DNA of 64,000 nucleotides from Enterococcus faecalis_A (GCA_051295955.1 JBPDWA010000002.1:310001-374000); one strand, 5' to 3'; shown: positions 25,368 to 34,000, counted from the stretch's first letter. Notes: generated from the letters alone by a model not told the origin. Translations and numbers: made by a program.

Positions 25368-25592
25368 ATGATTTATATTAAAAATTTTCAACATGACGTT
25401 GCATCTTCAACAATTACTTTTGAAGTCGAGCGTGAAGGAGTTACAAATAAAGTAGAAACAAAAGGGGAAGATTACGGATCACTTTCAACGGATATTGATT
25501 CTTTTACGGAAGAATGGACGGATGCAGAATATGAACAATTAGATAAATTTCTTGATGGCTGTCAGGAAGTTGTTCATCCCTATTATCACTGA
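25368..25592 (+). CDS. Hypothetical acidic phage protein
   Basis: 74 aa, ATG 25368 after AAGGAGG. Acidic, beta-rich first half. Not recognised. About 70 bp without a gene follow. Confidence 0.55.
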   Translation: MIYIKNFQHDVASSTITFEVEREGVTNKVETKGEDYGSLSTDIDSFTEEWTDAEYEQLDKFLDGCQEVVHPYYH

Positions 25593-25661
25593 AGGATAAA
25601 ATCAAAAACTACCTCTTAGAAAACCAGCTCAATATATTATACCTTGATGGAGGAAAAGTAA

Positions 25662-25910
25662 ATGAACTATAGAATTGCTGTAAATGAGACCTTAAGAGCA
25701 ACACGCTTTATTGAAATTAAGTACAACGGTGATATTGACAAATTAGTAAGTGAAACAGAAGAAAATACGCAAGACTGTGGGGACGTTGGATTCGAATTAG
25801 AAGAACGAGGCGCAGAAATCATAAGTGATAATGACGTATCAATTTCAGATATTTATGAATGGGAAACCGATTCATTGAACTATAGTGTGATGGAGGAGGA
25901 AGCACAATGA
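25662..25910 (+). CDS. Hypothetical acidic phage protein
   Basis: 82 aa, ATG 25662 after TGGAGG. Many Asp/Glu residues. Not recognised. Coupled to the next gene by ATGA overlap. Confidence 0.55.
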   Translation: MNYRIAVNETLRATRFIEIKYNGDIDKLVSETEENTQDCGDVGFELEERGAEIISDNDVSISDIYEWETDSLNYSVMEEEAQ

Positions 25911-26308
25911 AATTAAACCCACAAACTATTGAAATTCTTATGCCCGTACCCTTATCCATGAAAGCCACCAATCAGTTAAAAATAACCAATACTTACCTTA
26001 GTATCAGCAGCTCATTGGTGAAAAAAATGCACTATCCAGAATATGCCCGGTTTTACATCGACCGGGAAAATCAGTTATTTTTTATTGTTCCTTGTCAAGC
26101 AACTACAAAAGGAGCGCGTAAATTTTATCGACCAAAAGCCGGTAATAAAACAGTTGTACTTTACTCAAAGCATCTCCTTCACCTATTAGCAGAGGTAGGA
26201 CATATGAAGTTGTCCGAGAGGGAGTATCGGTTTTATGCGCAAGAGGTAGAGGAGAGAGAAACCGCCTTAGGGTTTGATTTGAGTATGCCAGTGGAGGAGG
26301 ATGAATAA
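25907..26308 (+). CDS. Hypothetical phage protein
   Basis: 133 aa, ATG 25907 after GGAGGAGG. Predicted alpha/beta with two short beta-rich segments around IEILMPVPLSMKA and NQLFFIVPCQ. No recognised catalytic motif. Confidence 0.6.
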   Translation: MKLNPQTIEILMPVPLSMKATNQLKITNTYLSISSSLVKKMHYPEYARFYIDRENQLFFIVPCQATTKGARKFYRPKAGNKTVVLYSKHLLHLLAEVGHMKLSEREYRFYAQEVEERETALGFDLSMPVEEDE

Positions 26309-26548
26309 ATGACAACAAAATCAGGAATCGATAAAATCTATAAAATTATGGAGTTAACAAGAGAGGTAACAAAGGCTGACATTGTCGAGGTGCAAGAAAT
26401 GATTAATGGTCAAGTTAATTATGTACACCCTTTTAAGCGCAGTGAAATGGCAGAGGTCAGAGCCATAGGTGAGCACAACCAGCGTATGTTAGACAGTTTT
26501 ATAGAGCTTAAAACAGTGGTTGATGATTGGGAGGAAACGGACGGATGA
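26309..26548 (+). CDS. Hypothetical phage protein
   Basis: 79 aa, ATG 26309 directly after the preceding stop, GGAGGAGG upstream. Helical; not recognised. Confidence 0.55.
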   Translation: MTTKSGIDKIYKIMELTREVTKADIVEVQEMINGQVNYVHPFKRSEMAEVRAIGEHNQRMLDSFIELKTVVDDWEETDG

Positions 26549-26772
26549 AATTTAAATGTGCCAAATCTTTTAAAGCTTATAAATATGAAGATGAAGAGCG
26601 AGACGACGAACCAATCGGAACAATGCTAATTGAAAAAGGCAGCCTATGGGAAATGAGAGAGTACTCTTGGGACTATGACGTGTTGCTTGATGATTGCAAT
26701 GACGCTCGGTGGATCGGATTGAGCAAAGAAATTTTGAGAAAAATGTTTATAAGAGCGGAGGAAAGCCAATGA
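26545..26772 (+). CDS. Hypothetical phage protein
   Basis: 75 aa from ATG 26545 (GAGG upstream; ATG 26527 lacks spacing). KCAKSFKAYKYEDEE ... IEKGSLWEM ... WIGLSKEIL follows a pattern common in small early proteins of firmicute phages, but no function is assigned. Confidence 0.6.
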   Translation: MKFKCAKSFKAYKYEDEERDDEPIGTMLIEKGSLWEMREYSWDYDVLLDDCNDARWIGLSKEILRKMFIRAEESQ

Positions 26773-27098
26773 AACCACTAAGCGAGCAAGCAGCGGAGTA
26801 TTTACAAGAGCAATATCGGCATACGCTGCATTATGCAGGTAAAAACTTTGTTGTTAATTTAGCCAATCTCTTCGCAAAACAACCATTACCAGAGCCTCAA
26901 TATAAGGATAGATACACTGAGAGTGTTTATTATGTAGAGCTAATAGCTACAATGGATTATTTATACGAGCAAAGAAACAGACCAAAAACAGTGAGACTTA
27001 GTGATTGTTTAAACGATAAAAATATAAAGCTGACACGTGATCAAGTAAGAGCAGCGCTTGATGATATATTTGGAGAGGATAGATCTAAATGGCAATAA
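26769..27098 (+). CDS. Hypothetical phage protein
   Basis: 109 aa from ATG 26769 (GCGGAGG upstream). Soluble, helical, no recognised domain. Confidence 0.6.
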   Translation: MKPLSEQAAEYLQEQYRHTLHYAGKNFVVNLANLFAKQPLPEPQYKDRYTESVYYVELIATMDYLYEQRNRPKTVRLSDCLNDKNIKLTRDQVRAALDDIFGEDRSKWQ

Positions 27099-27169
27099 CT
27101 TTTTGGGTTGCTTTAATAAATGCTGTCGCGTATTTACTATGGTTTCTATCGATACGGAGGGATGACTAG
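27089..27169 (+). CDS. Tiny membrane peptide
   Basis: 26 aa, ATG 27089 with GGAGAGG upstream: one membrane helix ending in a basic/acidic tail. Its 3' end contains the GGAGG used by the next gene, so it may act through translational coupling. Confidence 0.4.
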   Translation: MAITFWVALINAVAYLLWFLSIRRDD

Positions 27170-27589
27170 TTGACAAAGATCACAATCGACAATAAAACAA
27201 GACAATATGTTAGATCGCGACTTTACAAATACAACGAATACAAAAAGGATATCCAAGAAATACGCCAAAGTATCATGACTCCATGGAAAGAGTCAGATGA
27301 AAATATAGGCGGAGGAAAATCAGCCTTACCAATATTTGAAGTCGAAGAAAAAGCTTTTAAGTTAGTGTCGAATGAACAACTAGCATTTAGGACTAAGTTT
27401 TTATATGTGGTAGATACGTTATTAGCTAAATGCAATGATGAGGTGCAAAAAATTATTGAGATGAAATACTTTTCACACGAAAGTAACTCATGGGTAAAAA
27501 TAGCAAGCGAAGTAGGATACTCAGAAGATGGCTGTAGAAAGATAGAAAGAAAATTTGTAGATTCCGTAGCAGAAAAGATAGGTTTATAA
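27170..27589 (+). CDS. ArpU family late transcriptional regulator
   Basis: 139 aa, TTG start 8 nt after CGGAGGGATG. C-terminal sigma-70 region-4-like HTH: VQKIIEMKYFSHESNSWVKIASEVGYSEDGCRKIERKF. ArpU/RinA-type proteins switch on phage late genes from a promoter just downstream, matching its place directly before the non-coding region and terminase. Confidence 0.88.
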   Translation: MTKITIDNKTRQYVRSRLYKYNEYKKDIQEIRQSIMTPWKESDENIGGGKSALPIFEVEEKAFKLVSNEQLAFRTKFLYVVDTLLAKCNDEVQKIIEMKYFSHESNSWVKIASEVGYSEDGCRKIERKFVDSVAEKIGL

Positions 27590-27673
27590 AAAAGGTGCAA
27601 AAAACAAGGCGTAAACTGTACCGTTTTAAGGGGAAAAAACATGATAAATTAGTATTATCAAAAGCTGTAAACA

Positions 27674-27702
27674 TTGACACACCCTTATTTTAGCGCAATG
27701 AT
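27674..27702 (+). promoter_or_regulatory. Candidate late promoter
   Basis: TTGACA (27674-27679), 17 bp, AATGAT (27697-27702). The -10 is poor, as expected for an activator-dependent promoter. GTAAAC occurs at 27611-27616 and 27667-27672 upstream and may be part of an ArpU site (inference). Confidence 0.45.
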
Positions 27703-27864
27703 TTACACTTTTAACAACCGCTCATAACTATTATTGTTTGTGGGCGGTTTATATAGATTGGACGGTAGCATGAGACAATCAGCCACTAATATATCCTAGG
27801 GCTGCCGTCGGGATAAACAATCTAAACTACAGCTGCAGTGCGGCTAACCTCTCTTTGGAGAATG

Positions 27865-28040
27865 TGCTAAGTGGCGGAATAGGTAGACGCAAATACAAAT
27901 CTATGGGGATTGCAACAGACGGTTGGCAGTCATGCGAGGGTTGAGACTACGCACCGAAAAAGTGGCACCAGTTGGAGAACATATACTCAAACCATAGGGA
28001 ATAAAGACTGTATGTGTGGTGCAAATCCACACCTTAGCAA
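27865..28040 (+). ncRNA. tRNA-Leu-like domain with pseudoknot in place of the anticodon arm
   Basis: Acceptor TGCTAAG (27865-27871) pairs perfectly with CTTAGCA (28033-28039), then A28040 in the discriminator position. TG-GCGGAATAGGTAGACGC (27872-27890) is a tRNA-Leu D-arm. T-arm GTGTGG-TGCAAAT-CCACAC (28014-28032). CTATGG/CCATAG (27901-27906, 27992-27997) replaces the anticodon stem and encloses an H-type pseudoknot: AGTC/GACT (27928-27931, 27945-27948) and TGCG/CGCA (27933-27936, 27950-27953). The plan resembles tmRNA, but no tmRNA sequence is present. Confidence 0.6.
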
Positions 28041-28130
28041 TACATAGCCACTCTTGAGAAACAGGACAAAGTGGCAAGCAATTTAGTATTGTTAAATAGG
28101 ACGTCGTTAGCTAGGTAGCGGCGTTAGGTA

Positions 28131-28155
28131 AGATCACTCGTTGAGTGGTCTTTTT
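28131..28155 (+). terminator. Terminator of the structured RNA
   Basis: AGATCACTC-GTT-GAGTGGTCT, 9-bp stem with a G-U pair, followed by TTTTTATTTT. Lies 35 bp before the terS start, so part of the transcription must stop or read through here. Confidence 0.88.
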
Positions 28156-28190
28156 ATTTTACATAGATTTAAAAGGGGGTGGCGGTTAAT

Positions 28191-28652
28191 GTGGCTAACA
28201 ACAAGTTAACGCCTAAACAAAAAGCATTTGCAGACGAGTATATTATAAACGGCGGTAATGCAACACAAGCCGCCGTCAAAGCAGGATATAGTAAAAAGAC
28301 AGCAGAGGTAACAGGAAGTAAATTGCTAAGAAATGCTAAGGTTAAGGCATATATTGCTGAAATAGCAAAACCGATCGAAGAAAAGCGTCAATTTGAGCTG
28401 GAAGACGCTATAAATAATCTAATCGATATATTAAGCGGGAAGCCGATAGAAAGCCGAAGTATGCAAATAGATCACTTGAAAAAAGATAAGGTTGTTAAGG
28501 ACGTGACTTATCAATACTCCGCTGACCCTGACCAGAGGATAAAAGCACTAGACATCTATTTTAAAGTTAAGGGTGCCTATGAGCGCAAGCAAGAATCAGA
28601 GGAAACTGGAAACATCACTATAGTTGATTCTTGGGGTGATGAAGATGAGTAA
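28191..28652 (+). CDS. Terminase small subunit
   Basis: 153 aa. GTG 28191 gives MANNKLTPKQKAFADEYI, the usual start of the family; the upstream GTG at 28179 lies inside the AGGGGG RBS. HTH region NATQAAVKAGYSKKTAEVTGSKLL binds the packaging site. Works with the large subunit that overlaps its 3' end. Confidence 0.92.
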   Translation: MANNKLTPKQKAFADEYIINGGNATQAAVKAGYSKKTAEVTGSKLLRNAKVKAYIAEIAKPIEEKRQFELEDAINNLIDILSGKPIESRSMQIDHLKKDKVVKDVTYQYSADPDQRIKALDIYFKVKGAYERKQESEETGNITIVDSWGDEDE

Positions 28653-29988
28653 AGTCATCAACATTCAGCAAGAAGTCAACCCGCATTTTAAAGTGGTGTG
28701 GCAGACAAAAAAGCCGTATAACATATTAAAAGGCGGCCGTAACAGTTTTAAGTCATCCGTAATTGCATTGTTATTAGTGTTTATGATGATTAAATACACA
28801 CTGCAAGGTAAAAAAGCTAATGTAGTCGTCATCCGTAAAGTAGCTAATACTATTAGAGATTCTGTTTATCTTAAAATACAATGGGCGTTAAATAAATTTG
28901 GTATATCTGGTCAGTTTAGCTGTACAGTAGCTCCGTTTAAGATAACGCATAAAAAAACTGGATCAACGTTTTATTTTTATGGGCAAGATGATTTCCAAAA
29001 GCTAAAATCAAACGACATAGGCAATATCATTGCTGTTTGGTATGAAGAAGCGGCGGAATTCAAAAACGCTGAAGAATTTGACCAGTCAAACACCACGTTT
29101 ATGCGGCAAAAATATCCTGATGCTGATATGGTGCGTTTTTTCTGGAGTTACAACCCGCCTCGCAATCCTTATAACTGGATTAATGATTGGTCAGAGGCGC
29201 TAAAAGATACTAAAAATTACTTAGTGCATGAGTCCAGTTATAAAGATGATGAGTTAGGCTTTGTAACCGAGCAAATGTTAGAGGATATTGAGCGTATCAA
29301 AAGCAATGATTATGACTATTACAGATATCTATATTTAGGCGAACCGGTTGGTTTAGGTACTAACGTATATAACATTAACTTATTCCAACCTTTGGATGAT
29401 TTACCTAGTGATGATAGAGTCGTAGCTCTCTACTATGCAACTGACGTGGGACATCAAACATCAGCGACTGTTTGCTTGTGTTTGGGACTAACAGCAAAAG
29501 GCAATGTAATATTACTCAATATGTACTACTACAGCCCTCAAGGTATTGCTATAAAAAAAGCTCCCAGCGAGTTAGCCAAGGATTTACATGATTTTATTAG
29601 CAAAACATCACAAAGTGATAAACTAGGCAATGCAAGGATTGTGCAACGCACAATTGATAGCGCGGAGGGTGGATTAAGAAACCAATATTTTAAAGACTAT
29701 GGGCAGCGGTGGCATCCAGTAACCAAGAAAAAGAATATAGATATGATTGACTACGTCCATGACTTGTTAGCTCAGGGACGTTTTTATTATTTAAAACCAA
29801 CAATCAAAACAGGGTTACCTAATTGTGATGACCTGACGTTGTTTATTGAGGAACACAAAAAATATCAATTTGATGAGAGGTATTTAAACACAGACGATCC
29901 AAAAGTGATTAAAGAGTTTGACCACTCTGTTGATGCGTTTAAGTATGCTTGTGTAGATAACTCAAGAGACTGGAGGCTTAAAAGGTAG
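28645..29988 (+). CDS. Terminase large subunit, PBSX family
   Basis: 447 aa from ATG 28645 (GGGGTGATG upstream). ATPase Walker A-like LKGGRNSFKSS, Walker B IIAVWYEEAAEF, and a nuclease domain with ATDVGHQTS and the DSAEGG region. It pumps DNA into proheads and cuts at the packaging site. Confidence 0.94.
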   Translation: MSKVINIQQEVNPHFKVVWQTKKPYNILKGGRNSFKSSVIALLLVFMMIKYTLQGKKANVVVIRKVANTIRDSVYLKIQWALNKFGISGQFSCTVAPFKITHKKTGSTFYFYGQDDFQKLKSNDIGNIIAVWYEEAAEFKNAEEFDQSNTTFMRQKYPDADMVRFFWSYNPPRNPYNWINDWSEALKDTKNYLVHESSYKDDELGFVTEQMLEDIERIKSNDYDYYRYLYLGEPVGLGTNVYNINLFQPLDDLPSDDRVVALYYATDVGHQTSATVCLCLGLTAKGNVILLNMYYYSPQGIAIKKAPSELAKDLHDFISKTSQSDKLGNARIVQRTIDSAEGGLRNQYFKDYGQRWHPVTKKKNIDMIDYVHDLLAQGRFYYLKPTIKTGLPNCDDLTLFIEEHKKYQFDERYLNTDDPKVIKEFDHSVDAFKYACVDNSRDWRLKR

Positions 29989-29996
29989 GTGAGAGT

Positions 29997-31529
29997 ATGG
30001 GGCTAGTTAATACAGTAAAAAACTTATTTAAGAGAGGAGGCTATGCAGTGACAGGACAAACACTTAATACGATTAATGACCATCCCAAGGTTAATATTGA
30101 CCCAATTGAGTTAAAACGGATCGAAAATGATTTTAGAGAATATCGCAACGACTATGGAGAGATTACTTATATTAACTCCAATAACGTAAAACAAAGAAGA
30201 AAGTACCTTGCTCTAAATATGAGGAAAATGACAGCTGAAATGATGGCAAGTCTCGTGTTTAATGAGCAAGTGGATATAAAAATAGCTGACCCAGATGCCA
30301 ACGAATTTATTCAGCATGTGTTTGAACATAACGATTTCAAAAAAAATTTAACTAAGTATCTGGAGCCGATGTTTGCAATAGGGGGGCTTGCTGTAAGACC
30401 TTATGTAGACATGCAAACAGGCGAGTTAGAGTTTTCTTGGGCATTGGCTAATGCGTTTTACCCATTACGTTCTACATCGAACGGCATCTCTGAAGGTGTA
30501 CTTGTGTTTAAGACGGTGGAAACAGAAAACGGCAAGACTGTTTATTATACATTGCTTGAGTTCCACGAGTGGAAAAACGGTAATATACAAATTACAAACG
30601 AGCTATACCGTTCAGAAGATGCCTCTATAATCGGCAAGAGAGTGCCTCTTGGATACAACGGACAGTATGAAGGCTTAAAAGATAAGCCAACTATCACAGG
30701 TATAAGTAAACCTATCTTTAATTACTTGAAGCCTGCAGGATTTAATAATTTTAGCTTGAATAGTCCTCTCGGCATTGGCATTTGTGATAATGCTGTGAAT
30801 ACATTAAAACAAATTAATGACACATATGACCAATTTAACTGGGAGATTCGCATGGGGCAACGGACAGTTATTGTAAGTGACCATATCTTAGATTACAGAC
30901 CAGATGAGCAAGGCAACACATTGCAGCCTATTTTTGATCCAGACGTTAATGTGTATCGCCCAATGAGGATGGAGCAAGACAACGAGTTAATCAAGGATAT
31001 TACTCGTGACATCCGGACAGAGCAATATACATTAGCAATTAACCAATTCCTAAAAACACTAGAAATGCAGATGCAATTGAGTGTCGGCACATTTAGCTTT
31101 GACGGAAAATCAGTTAAAACAGCAACGGAAGTGGCCAGTGAAAACTCGTTAACTTTCCGTACTAGAAACATGCATTGTAATGAGGTAGAAAAATTTATTA
31201 AAGGTTTGATTGTCTCGGTGTTGGAACTTGCTAAAGGTACTAGTTTCAAAGGAAAGCGTTTATATAACGGAATCATTCCTAGTTTTGAGAAAATCAGTGT
31301 CAATTTTGATGACGGTATTTTTGAAAGTCTAGATCAAAAACTAGACTTTTATAGTAAAGCTAAAACGGCTGGTTTAGTACCTGTGACGGAAGCTCTAAAA
31401 GGGTTATTTAAATTGACTAATGAAGATGCCTTAAAATGGTATCAACGCATCCAGCAAGAAGAAACGGGCTTAGATGTAGCGGAAATTGAGAACTACATGG
31501 CCAGCAAGCAGTTAGGAGATGAGGAATGA
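29997..31529 (+). CDS. Portal protein, A118/SPP1 gp6-like
   Basis: 510 aa. Matches the A118-family portal pattern: NDHPKVNIDPIELKRIENDFREYRN, MTAEMMASLVFNEQ and YDQFNWEIRMGQRTVIVSD. Forms the dodecameric DNA channel of the head. Overlaps the next gene by 4 nt. Confidence 0.9.
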   Translation: MGLVNTVKNLFKRGGYAVTGQTLNTINDHPKVNIDPIELKRIENDFREYRNDYGEITYINSNNVKQRRKYLALNMRKMTAEMMASLVFNEQVDIKIADPDANEFIQHVFEHNDFKKNLTKYLEPMFAIGGLAVRPYVDMQTGELEFSWALANAFYPLRSTSNGISEGVLVFKTVETENGKTVYYTLLEFHEWKNGNIQITNELYRSEDASIIGKRVPLGYNGQYEGLKDKPTITGISKPIFNYLKPAGFNNFSLNSPLGIGICDNAVNTLKQINDTYDQFNWEIRMGQRTVIVSDHILDYRPDEQGNTLQPIFDPDVNVYRPMRMEQDNELIKDITRDIRTEQYTLAINQFLKTLEMQMQLSVGTFSFDGKSVKTATEVASENSLTFRTRNMHCNEVEKFIKGLIVSVLELAKGTSFKGKRLYNGIIPSFEKISVNFDDGIFESLDQKLDFYSKAKTAGLVPVTEALKGLFKLTNEDALKWYQRIQQEETGLDVAEIENYMASKQLGDEE

Positions 31530-31789
31530 TGAACGACCAACTATTTGAGTGTGGTTTGTGTGGTAAACGTACTCACTTTGTATGTAAAAGCGAGATCATC
31601 AAAGATGACATTAAACACGACTATGCGGAATGCGAAAAATGTGGAGGCAAAGCAACAATTATGTATACAAATCATCATATCCGTAGTTTGTTAGCGAAAC
31701 AACAAATTACTAAGCCGGGGAAACACAAGGCAGCCCTCGCTGAAGAAATCCAAGATAAAATGGATTTATTAAAGCAAGAAATGGCGTGA
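31526..31789 (+). CDS. Small zinc-ribbon phage protein
   Basis: 87 aa. Two metal-binding pairs, CGLCGKRTHFVC and CEKCGG, then a helical tail. Located between portal and minor capsid protein. Function unknown. Confidence 0.75.
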   Translation: MMNDQLFECGLCGKRTHFVCKSEIIKDDIKHDYAECEKCGGKATIMYTNHHIRSLLAKQQITKPGKHKAALAEEIQDKMDLLKQEMA

Positions 31790-31793
31790 TACC

Positions 31794-32948
31794 ATGATTA
31801 CACCCCATCAATTAGACTTATGGTCCTCTAACATGGCTCATCTCTATCAGTCGCTGGAGGGCGAATTAATACGCATTATAGTTAAGCGTCTGAATACCGG
31901 TCATGACAATATATTAGATTGGCAACGAGAAAAGCTACAAGAGCTGAGGTTGTTTAACAAAGAGACAGCGAAATCTATCTCTCAAATAACAGGGATATCC
32001 GAAGAGCAAATAGAAAAAATGTTTGAGGAATCGGGACAAAAAATTATTAAAGACATTGATAGTCAGCTTCCTTACGATGCTTTACCTTTGCCAAATAATC
32101 TTGATGACATCATGCGAGCTTATCACGATCAAGTTTGGACTGATATAGACAATTACGTTAATCAAACATTGCTATCCACAAATTTTGGTTATGCCTCTGC
32201 CACCACACAAATGTATAACGAGATCATCAATCAAACGACTGCTGCATTTAACAGCGGTCTTTTTACGTTTGAGCAAGCGTTAGAGCGCACAATACAACAA
32301 TGGGCGCAAAAGGGCGTCAAGTCCACCTTTGTTGATAAGGGCGGCCACACATGGAGCTTAGAGCGCTATGTACGGACTGTTTTAAAATCTACATTAAGCA
32401 ACACCTATAATAAGCTGCGTACTGACCGAATGGGAGAGTACGGCGTGCATACGGTACTTGTTTCTAGCCACATGGGGGCACGTCCTGCTTGTGCTAGGAT
32501 ACAGGGGCATGTGGTTGACTTGCGGAGAGATGTGCCACCAAATAGCAAGTACAAAAGTATATATGATCCTTATTGGCAGGCTGATTACGGAGAGCCGGGT
32601 GGCAATCGGGGTGTGAATTGCCGACATTTGCATATTCCATTTATACCGGGAGTAAATACTAATAATCAGCCGAAATACAGTGCGAAGGAAAATAACGAAG
32701 TAGCCCAGCTTACTAAAAAGCAACGGGAACTAGAACGGCGTATTGTCAAACTCAAGAAAAATAAATATGTAGCTGATGCTATGGGCAACACAGATGGAGC
32801 TAAAGAATGGCAAAGACGTATTACAGCCACACAAAAAGCTATCAGAGAGCTTGTAGACAGCAATGAATATCTAGCTCGTAACTATGCGCGCGAAAAGGTT
32901 TATACGCCGATGAATACTTTATTACAGGATTTTAGATACAACCAATAG
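31794..32948 (+). CDS. Phage minor capsid protein 2 (SPP1 gp7-like)
   Basis: 384 aa. Helical N-terminus and a C-terminal region with SHMGARPACARIQGHVVDLR ... YGEPGGNRGVNCRH, the Cys/His motif of the phage minor capsid 2 / MuF-type head morphogenesis family. Probably packaged in the head near the portal. Confidence 0.88.
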   Translation: MITPHQLDLWSSNMAHLYQSLEGELIRIIVKRLNTGHDNILDWQREKLQELRLFNKETAKSISQITGISEEQIEKMFEESGQKIIKDIDSQLPYDALPLPNNLDDIMRAYHDQVWTDIDNYVNQTLLSTNFGYASATTQMYNEIINQTTAAFNSGLFTFEQALERTIQQWAQKGVKSTFVDKGGHTWSLERYVRTVLKSTLSNTYNKLRTDRMGEYGVHTVLVSSHMGARPACARIQGHVVDLRRDVPPNSKYKSIYDPYWQADYGEPGGNRGVNCRHLHIPFIPGVNTNNQPKYSAKENNEVAQLTKKQRELERRIVKLKKNKYVADAMGNTDGAKEWQRRITATQKAIRELVDSNEYLARNYAREKVYTPMNTLLQDFRYNQ

Positions 32949-32960
32949 GAGGACAAATAC

Positions 32961-33329
32961 ATGAACATACCTATCAAGATAAAAGTGGGAGGCATTACTT
33001 ATCAAATTAAGATGGTAGATTACTTACCCACTGAAGAAGCAGGAAGCAAATGGGGTGAGTGTGACTATCAGAGAGGAATTATTAGAATCTGGAAAGAGTT
33101 ATCAAGGGAAAAACAAGAACAAACTTTTGTCCACGAACTCACTCATGCTATTGCTCATGAGGCGGGGATTGATAATCAAGACGAAGATATAATTAATAGA
33201 TTTGCGCTTGTTGCTTATATGGTCATAAAGGATTTTAACCAGCCGGAAAAAATATCTACAAGAGAGTATGTAGTAAATCAGCAAAAAATAACAGGAATAC
33301 CAATAAGCAAGTCTAGTGATCAACACTAG
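32961..33329 (+). CDS. Small zinc metallopeptidase-like phage protein
   Basis: 122 aa. HELTHAIAHEAG (about 54-65) is an HExxH zinc-protease signature with a nearby Asp/Glu cluster. The rest resembles short ImmA/IrrE or SprT-like phage peptidases. Sits between minor capsid and scaffold genes, where a prohead protease could act, but its size and family fit a different role, so substrate is uncertain. RBS AGGAGG. Confidence 0.75.
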   Translation: MNIPIKIKVGGITYQIKMVDYLPTEEAGSKWGECDYQRGIIRIWKELSREKQEQTFVHELTHAIAHEAGIDNQDEDIINRFALVAYMVIKDFNQPEKISTREYVVNQQKITGIPISKSSDQH

Positions 33330-33400
33330 GCTTTTTATTTTGCCTAGACCTGCTCGGATGTCTCTAAAAGACGGCTCACAGTGGGAGTTGCCACTCTAAA
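33311..33400 (+). promoter_or_regulatory. Hairpin-rich leader of the scaffold gene
   Basis: CTAGTG/CACTAG and CTAGGC/GCCTAG share bases and are mutually exclusive; they are followed by GTCT/AGAC and AGTGG/CCACT hairpins. May be an RNA processing or attenuation element before scaffold and capsid genes. Confidence 0.4.
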
Positions 33401-33421
33401 AACACTTAGGAGGGAAAGAAA

Positions 33422-33988
33422 ATGAAAAAAGAAGATTTGATTGCTTTAGGAATTGATGAAGAAACCGCTAAATCGGTGATGGCTTTGCATGGCAAAACGG
33501 TTACTCAACTTAATGCGCAAGTAGCTACCGCAGAAGGAGAACGAGATAGTGCCAAGCAAGAGTTGGAAGCCAACCAAGCGGAGTTAGATGCGCTTAAGGA
33601 ATCATCAAAAGGCAATGAAGAATTAACAAAACAGCTCGCTGATTTACAAGAAAAATTTGATGAAGCGAAAACCAATTCCGAGAAGCAACTCGCCGAACAG
33701 CAGAAAGACTTTGCAATTAAGTTAGCCCTTAAGGAGTCTGGAGCACTTGATGACAGCATTGTTTTAGGTCTTATAGACAAAGAGACAATCAAAGTTACTG
33801 ATGACGGGTTACAAGGTTTAAACGAGCAATTAGACAACTTGAAACAAAGCAAAGATTTCCTGTTTCAATCGGCAAAACAGGAAGAAACATCACCACAAAT
33901 TGTGGCTGGGGGTAATCCGGTCGGTGGTGGAACGACTACGGCGGGATCGCAACCAGAAAAACTAAACGAATTTAGAATTACAAAATAA
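33422..33988 (+). CDS. Phage scaffolding protein (GP20 family)
   Basis: 188 aa. Long coiled coil (about 30-105) with Lys/Glu/Gln repeats, then a globular region and a Gly/Thr-rich linker before a basic C-terminus (KLNEFRITK), which in scaffolds contacts the capsid protein. Directly upstream of the major capsid gene. Confidence 0.9.
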   Translation: MKKEDLIALGIDEETAKSVMALHGKTVTQLNAQVATAEGERDSAKQELEANQAELDALKESSKGNEELTKQLADLQEKFDEAKTNSEKQLAEQQKDFAIKLALKESGALDDSIVLGLIDKETIKVTDDGLQGLNEQLDNLKQSKDFLFQSAKQEETSPQIVAGGNPVGGGTTTAGSQPEKLNEFRITK

Positions 33989-34000
33989 GGAGAATAAGAC

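Larger units (their letters stand above)
27709..28155 (+). ncRNA. Structured phage RNA with tRNA-Leu-like domain, family unknown
   Basis: No ORF, but a chain of strong pairings: AACCGC/GCGGTT (27716-27749); AGATTG+GACGGTAGC with GCTGCCGTC+CAATCT (27755-27823), with TATCC/GGATA crossing it as a pseudoknot; the tRNA-like domain (27865-28040); GCCACT/AGTGGC (28047-28075); ACGTCGTTA/TAGCGGCGT (28101-28124); and a terminator (28131-28155). It lies between arpU and terS. Could be a trans-acting RNA, a leader for the late operon, or part of the packaging site. I do not recognise it as a named RNA family. Confidence 0.6.

Noticed and set aside
27865..28040. Group I intron inside a tRNA-Leu
   Set aside because: The insert is too short, no convincing P3/P7 core pairing could be drawn, and no sensible anticodon arm forms on removing it.
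27865..28040. Phage tmRNA
   Set aside because: The 5' and 3' ends lack the tmRNA consensus, the acceptor lacks the alanine G-U determinant, and no tag reading frame is evident; the D-arm is of tRNA-Leu type.
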